The position numbers and the translations under genes are program-made. 64,000 nt of DNA, taken from Mycobacterium shigaense. Lineage in GTDB: Bacteria > Actinomycetota > Actinomycetes > Mycobacteriales > Mycobacteriaceae. Shown here piece by piece: positions 60,317 to 64,000 of this stretch (position 1 is the first letter of the stretch; each line of letters starts with the position of its first letter). The notes below the pieces were generated by a model. It made no database searches. It was not told the DNA's origin and saw nothing but the letters and a program-made list of their open reading frames with translations. The stretch is taken from positions 4,960,001 through 5,024,000 of the forward strand of contig NZ_AP018164.1 in NCBI RefSeq assembly GCF_002356315.1, written 5' to 3'.

Positions 60317-61396
60317 GTGGGTAGCAAGCTTCGTGTCATCCAGTGGGCCACCGGAGGCGTCGGCAAGGCCGCGATCGCATGCGTGCTCAACCATCCGCAG
60401 CTCGAGCTGGTCGGGTGCTGGGTACACAGCGCGAGCAAGAACGGCCTCGACGTCGGACGGATCATCGGCACAGCAGCCCTCGGGGTAACCGCCACCTCGA
60501 GCATCGACGAGATCCTCGCGCTGGACGCCGACTGCGTGATGTACAGCCCCCTGATACCCAACGACGACGAGGTCATCGCGATCCTGCGGTCAGGAAAGAA
60601 CGTGGTCACCCCGGTCGGCTGGGTCTATCCCGATCCGGCCAACACCCGGCACCGGGCTGTCGCCGACGCCGCGACGGAAAGCGGTGTGACACTGCATGGT
60701 TCGGGCATTCACCCCGGCGGCATCACGGAGCGCTTCCCGCTGATGCTGTCCTCGCTCTCGTCGGCGATAACCCACATCCGCGCCGAGGAGTTCTCCGACA
60801 TCCGCACCTACAACGCCCCGGATGTGGTGCGCCACATCATGGGGTTCGGCGGCACCCCCGAAGAGGCCGTGCAGGGCCCGATGGCCGGCCTGCTCGAGGC
60901 CGGCTTCAAGCAGTCGGTGCGGATGATCGCCGACCACATAGGTTTTCGCATCGATCCCAACATCAGAACTATCCAGGACGTCGCCGTGGCGACCGCCGAC
61001 ATCGACTACGAGCCCTTCCCGATCACCACGGGCACGGTGGCCGCGCGCCGGTTCCGCTGGCAGGCCCTGGTCGACGGCGAGCCGGTCATCACCGCCGCCG
61101 TCAACTGGCTGATGGGCGAGGAAAACCTGGACCCGCCATGGAGTTTCGAGGATCGTGGCGAGCGCTTCGAGGTCGAGATCACTGGCGACCCCGACGTGCG
61201 GCTCACCTTCAAGGGCCTGCAACCGGAGACGATCGCCGAGGGGCTGATCAAGAACCCGGGCGTGGTGGTCACCGCCAACCACTGCATCAACGCCATCCCC
61301 GACGTCTGCGCCGCCGACCCGGGCATCAAGACCTATCTGGACCTGCCGTTGTTCGCCGGCCGCCCGGCCCCGAACCTGGCGGCGCAGACACCATGA
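60317..61396 (+). CDS. DapB-like NAD(P)H-dependent oxidoreductase, first gene of a four-gene operon
   Basis: 359 aa from the GTG at 60317, with GGGAGG upstream. Rossmann segment VIQWATGGVGKAAIACVLNHPQLELVGCWVHSASKNGLDVG. Paralogue of 38549-39607. The stop overlaps the next gene by 4 bp (ATGA). Family of amine/dipicolinate-reductase-like enzymes of unknown substrates in mycobacteria. Confidence 0.88.
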   Translation: MGSKLRVIQWATGGVGKAAIACVLNHPQLELVGCWVHSASKNGLDVGRIIGTAALGVTATSSIDEILALDADCVMYSPLIPNDDEVIAILRSGKNVVTPVGWVYPDPANTRHRAVADAATESGVTLHGSGIHPGGITERFPLMLSSLSSAITHIRAEEFSDIRTYNAPDVVRHIMGFGGTPEEAVQGPMAGLLEAGFKQSVRMIADHIGFRIDPNIRTIQDVAVATADIDYEPFPITTGTVAARRFRWQALVDGEPVITAAVNWLMGEENLDPPWSFEDRGERFEVEITGDPDVRLTFKGLQPETIAEGLIKNPGVVVTANHCINAIPDVCAADPGIKTYLDLPLFAGRPAPNLAAQTP

Positions 61397-61899
61397 CCAA
61401 CGGCAGGGTCCTCGGCGACGTCGCGTTCTGCCATCTCGTCGTCGGGGTCACCGACATGGATCGCGCGCTGAGGTTTTACCGCGACGCACTCGGCATGGAG
61501 ATCGTCTTCGAAAGCCTCATCTCCGGTGAGTCTTTCGACGCGGTGTTGCACGCGGCCCGTAAGCAGGAAGGCCGCGTGGTCGGTGGATTGCTGGGCGGGC
61601 TGATGGTCGAGCTGCTGTCCCTGGGTGCCAGGCCTTCCGGAAGCGGTCCCACACGCCCCGCCCTCACCGGGATTCACAACGTGGCGCTGTCGGTGACCGA
61701 CCTCGACGACACTCACCGCCGCATCGTGGCCGCGGGCTACACACCCGAACAGGCGCCCTTCGAGATCGGCGGCGTCCGAATGTTTTTCGTCAAGGATCCC
61801 GACGGCACCCCCGTCGAGTTCATCGAACTGCCGGCCGGCGCGCGCAGCACCTACGAGATGCACCGCGGCGTGCGGCTGCAGATGGGACCTGTCAAGTGA
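61393..61899 (+). CDS. VOC-family (glyoxalase/dioxygenase-like) protein
   Basis: 168 aa from the ATG at 61393. VOC metalloenzyme fold: CHLVVGVTDMDRALRFYRDALGMEIVFE, GIHNVALSVTDLDDTHRRIVAAGYTP, FFVKDPDGTPVEFIEL. Metal ligands His and Glu are visible in the expected strands. It overlaps both neighbours by 4 bp. Confidence 0.9.
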   Translation: MTNGRVLGDVAFCHLVVGVTDMDRALRFYRDALGMEIVFESLISGESFDAVLHAARKQEGRVVGGLLGGLMVELLSLGARPSGSGPTRPALTGIHNVALSVTDLDDTHRRIVAAGYTPEQAPFEIGGVRMFFVKDPDGTPVEFIELPAGARSTYEMHRGVRLQMGPVK

Positions 61900-62669
61900 C
61901 CTACTCACACCCCCATTCGATGAGCGGTCATGTAGCGATCGTCACCGGCGCCGCCCAAGGCGTCGGCAAGGGTGTCGCCATCGCGCTGCTCGAACGGGGC
62001 GCCTCGGTGCTGCTGGTCGACATCCAAGACGAGAAGCTGGTCGCGACGACACGCGAGCTGCAGGCGCTCGGGCCGGCCGAGCAGCTGGTCGCCGACCTGC
62101 GCGACCCGGACAGCGCGCAACGGATCGCGGCCGCGGCGGTGGACACCTTCGGCGCGGTGCACGGCCTGGTGAACAACGCGATTGCCACCAATGAGCCCAA
62201 GGCATTCGTGAACATCACCCTCGAGGACTTCGCGCTGGGCCACGACGTCGGCCCCCGCGCGACCTTCCTGCTCATGCAGGCCGTGCACCCGCTGATGGTG
62301 CAGGCCGGCGGCGGGGCGATCGTCAACCTCGGCTCGGGGACGGGCACCGGTGGCGAGCCCAAGTGGGGTGGGTATGCCGCCGCCAAGGAGGGTGTCCGGG
62401 GCCTGTCCAAGGTGGCGGCGCTGGAATGGGGGCGCGACAACATCCGCGTCAACGTCATCTGCCCCTTCGCCGAGTCCGACGGCGTCAAGTTCTGGAAGTC
62501 GTTCGCGCCCAAGGAGTATGAGAAGGCGGTCGGACGGATTCCGATGAAGCGCATCGGTGACGTCCACACCGACGTGGGCGCGCTGGTGGCGTTTCTGCTC
62601 GGCAGCGACGCGACGTTCATCACCGGTCAGACCATTCACGTCGACGGCGGGATCGGCTGCTTCCGGTGA
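61896..62669 (+). CDS. Short-chain dehydrogenase/reductase in the VOC operon
   Basis: 257 aa, GTG start overlapping the VOC stop (GTGA). N-terminal VAIVTGAAQGVGKGVAIALL, NNAIATNEPKAF (NNA motif), catalytic Ser in NLGSGTGTG, Tyr/Lys in GYAAAKEGVRGL, C-terminal VDGGIGCFR. Redox partner of a ketone or alcohol intermediate in the operon's pathway. Confidence 0.92.
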   Translation: MTYSHPHSMSGHVAIVTGAAQGVGKGVAIALLERGASVLLVDIQDEKLVATTRELQALGPAEQLVADLRDPDSAQRIAAAAVDTFGAVHGLVNNAIATNEPKAFVNITLEDFALGHDVGPRATFLLMQAVHPLMVQAGGGAIVNLGSGTGTGGEPKWGGYAAAKEGVRGLSKVAALEWGRDNIRVNVICPFAESDGVKFWKSFAPKEYEKAVGRIPMKRIGDVHTDVGALVAFLLGSDATFITGQTIHVDGGIGCFR

Positions 62670-63262
62670 ATGCCGACGGCGATTCGCTCCGCGATCGACA
62701 GCGCGCACAGATCCGCGCCGACATCCGGCGCGCCGCGTTCCGGCTGTTCGTCGAACGCGGCTACGACGCCGTCACCACCGAGGAGATCGCCACTGCCGCG
62801 GGCGTTTCCCCGCGCACCTTCTTCCGGCACGTGCCGACCAAGGAAGAACTGCTGCTGGCCCCCGTACGCCACGGCGGTGCCGCCATCGTGAACCTGCTCG
62901 AAAAGCGGCCGGCCTCCGAATCACCCGACGTCGCGCTGATCAACGCCATCGTGACGCGGACCCGGTCGTTCGACCGAGCGGATTGCGAGGAGTGGCGCGC
63001 GGCCCTGCTGGTGGCACCCGGGCTGCTGGACAAGGCGACGATCCACACCCCGGCTGACAAGGAACGCGCGGTGAAGCTGATCGCCGCGCGCATGGGCACC
63101 AATCCCGATACCGACATGCGCCCCGGGCTGTTGATCCAACTTGCGTTCGGTGCGGCCGATTTCGCGTTCCAGCGATGGGTGCGCCGCTCGACCAATCGTC
63201 AGCCCCTGGACCGGTACGTCACCGAGGCCCTGGAGGCCGTCAAGAGCCCCTACTGGACATAG
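62666..63262 (+). CDS. TetR-family transcriptional regulator
   Basis: 198 aa, GTG overlapping the SDR stop (GTGA). HTH: RAAFRLFVERGYDAVTTEEIATAAGVSPRTFFRHVPTKEELL. C-terminal ligand-binding domain. As the last gene of the operon it is a likely autoregulator, although its operator is not obvious in the 60220-60316 gap. Confidence 0.92.
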   Translation: MNADGDSLRDRQRAQIRADIRRAAFRLFVERGYDAVTTEEIATAAGVSPRTFFRHVPTKEELLLAPVRHGGAAIVNLLEKRPASESPDVALINAIVTRTRSFDRADCEEWRAALLVAPGLLDKATIHTPADKERAVKLIAARMGTNPDTDMRPGLLIQLAFGAADFAFQRWVRRSTNRQPLDRYVTEALEAVKSPYWT

Positions 63263-63299
63263 GGTCCACCACGCTCTGGCCGGGCCACTGGCGAACTGA

Positions 63300-63331
63300 T
63301 TCGATATCTGCTTATATAGACAGATGTCGAA
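63300..63331. promoter_or_regulatory. Imperfect palindrome overlapping the arsR start
   Basis: Arms TTCGATATCTG (63300-63310) and CAGATGTCGAA (63321-63331), one mismatch per arm set, separated by the A/T-rich CTTATATAGA. The ATG start of arsR lies inside the right arm. Fits an ArsR/SmtB-type operator that occludes the promoter and start. Confidence 0.65.
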
Positions 63332-63689
63332 TCAAACTCGGGTCGATTGTCGCCCCGGCCTGGGAGTGGCCGCGCTGGACGATGCGCAAGCCGCGACGTT
63401 GGCGACGATGTTCAAAGCGCTCGGCGACCCGGTGCGCCTGCGGTTGCTAAGCCAGATCGCCAGCCACCCGGGCGGCGAAGCCTGTGTTTGTGAGATCTCG
63501 ACGACGTTGGATGTTTCCCAGCCGACGATTTCCCACCATCTCAAACTGTTGCGCTCAGCCGGCCTGATCGACTGCGAGCGGCGCGGCACCTGGGTGTACT
63601 ACTGGGTGATTCCCTCGACATTGCAACACCTTTCGTCGGCCCTGAAGATTGACGACGTGGTCGTCACGACGACGGGATGTTGCCCGTGA
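63324..63689 (+). CDS. arsR: ArsR-family metalloregulator
   Basis: 121 aa. Winged HTH: ATMFKALGDPVRLRLLSQIASH, CVCEISTTLDVSQPTISHHLKLLRSAGLIDCERRGTWVYYWV. CVC in the alpha-3 position is the As(III)-binding motif of ArsR, with CC near the C-terminus. It is followed by an ACR3-type exporter, so it senses arsenite and derepresses it. The two genes overlap (63686-63689 at least). Confidence 0.94.
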   Translation: MSNQTRVDCRPGLGVAALDDAQAATLATMFKALGDPVRLRLLSQIASHPGGEACVCEISTTLDVSQPTISHHLKLLRSAGLIDCERRGTWVYYWVIPSTLQHLSSALKIDDVVVTTTGCCP

Positions 63690-64000
63690 CGCGGCCCGGG
63701 GCGGTCGCCGACCTCTCGACTCTGGACCGGTTGCTGCCGTTGTGGATCGGCGCGGCCATGGCCGCGGGTCTGCTGCTCGGCCGGACGGTACCGGCTCTTG
63801 GATCGCTGCTGAGCGCTGTCGAAGTCGACGGCATTTCGCTGCCGATCGCGCTCGGTCTGTTGGTGATGATGTACCCGGTGCTGGCCAAGGTTCGTTACGA
63901 CCGGCTCGGCGAGATCACTGGCGATCGCAAGCTCATCGCGTCCTCGCTGGCGCTCAACTGGCTGGTCGGCCCAGCAGTAATGTTCACCCTGGCGTGGTTG
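63686..64000 (+). CDS. ACR3-type arsenite efflux transporter, truncated by the window end
   Basis: Begins at GTG 63686 (4-bp overlap with arsR) or at ATG 63677 (13-bp overlap). Reading to the window end: LSTLDRLLPLWIGAAMAAGLLLGR, ISLPIALGLLVMMYPVLAKVRYDRLGEITGD, LASSLALNWLVGPAVMFTLAWL. These match the ACR3 (BART superfamily) arsenite/H+ antiporter. It continues past 64000. Probably operonic with arsR. Confidence 0.9.
   Translation, partial: MTRPGAVADLSTLDRLLPLWIGAAMAAGLLLGRTVPALGSLLSAVEVDGISLPIALGLLVMMYPVLAKVRYDRLGEITGDRKLIASSLALNWLVGPAVMFTLAWL

Overview
The window is chromosomal DNA of a nontuberculous Mycobacterium. The evidence is high GC content, many GTG starts, and a gene order that follows Mycobacterium tuberculosis H37Rv from about Rv3705 to Rv3735: asd, ask, leuA, dnaQ, murT/gatD, recR, ybaB, an N-acetylmuramoyl-alanine amidase, a FAD oxidase with a CFA-type methyltransferase, dnaX, the aspC-type aminotransferase, tRNA-Ser and lucA, and later cutinase, ligC, NUDIX and tgs2. 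Assignments rest on motifs and recalled family features read by eye; no database search was run.

Layout. 1-4455: a catalase open at the left edge, two paralogous Pro/Gly-rich membrane proteins with His-rich patches, a small secreted protein and a secreted DUF4185-type protein. 4487-10376: ask-asd (aspartate pathway), an HNH/DUF222 gene of the 13E12 type, and leuA with a leader peptide carrying three Leu codons and competing hairpins. 10380-12017: a CLC-type chloride channel gene interrupted by one in-frame stop. 12222-26941: conserved DNA-repair and cell-wall core, with an IS481-family element (21208-22283) between a CFA-type methyltransferase gene and dnaX, then the 4.5S SRP RNA, a tRNA-Ser and lucA.

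26965-39607 is accessory relative to M. tuberculosis. It holds an enoyl-CoA hydratase, a ParB-like remnant, a D-amino-acid module (DauR-like repressor facing a permease, a D-serine dehydratase/D-threonine aldolase-type enzyme and RidA), an LpqH-like lipoprotein, and a CHAT-protease locus (TPR-type protein, CHAT protease, small divergent protein, two unrecognised proteins). 39613-49376 holds small envelope genes, a GAP-family exporter, a CsbD protein, an intact cutinase, an epimerase, redox enzymes (LLM, ALDH, SDR), a fused TetR/SDR remnant, a rhomboid-like protein and an amidohydrolase.

49529-59317: a diguanylate cyclase, a LigD-type polymerase divergent from ligC, a mycofactocin-type SDR, a P450, NUDIX, a WS/DGAT acyltransferase, an adenosine-specific kinase-like protein and a BacA-type ABC transporter. 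59362-64000: an SDR divergent from a four-gene overlapping catabolic operon (DapB-like oxidoreductase, VOC, SDR, TetR), then an ArsR repressor and the start of an ACR3-type arsenite exporter open at the right edge.

Main novelty candidates are the CHAT locus (32604-38519), the D-amino-acid operon with a palindromic putative operator, the leuA attenuator, three spaced palindromic repeats at 3078-3167, and the CLC nonsense allele.
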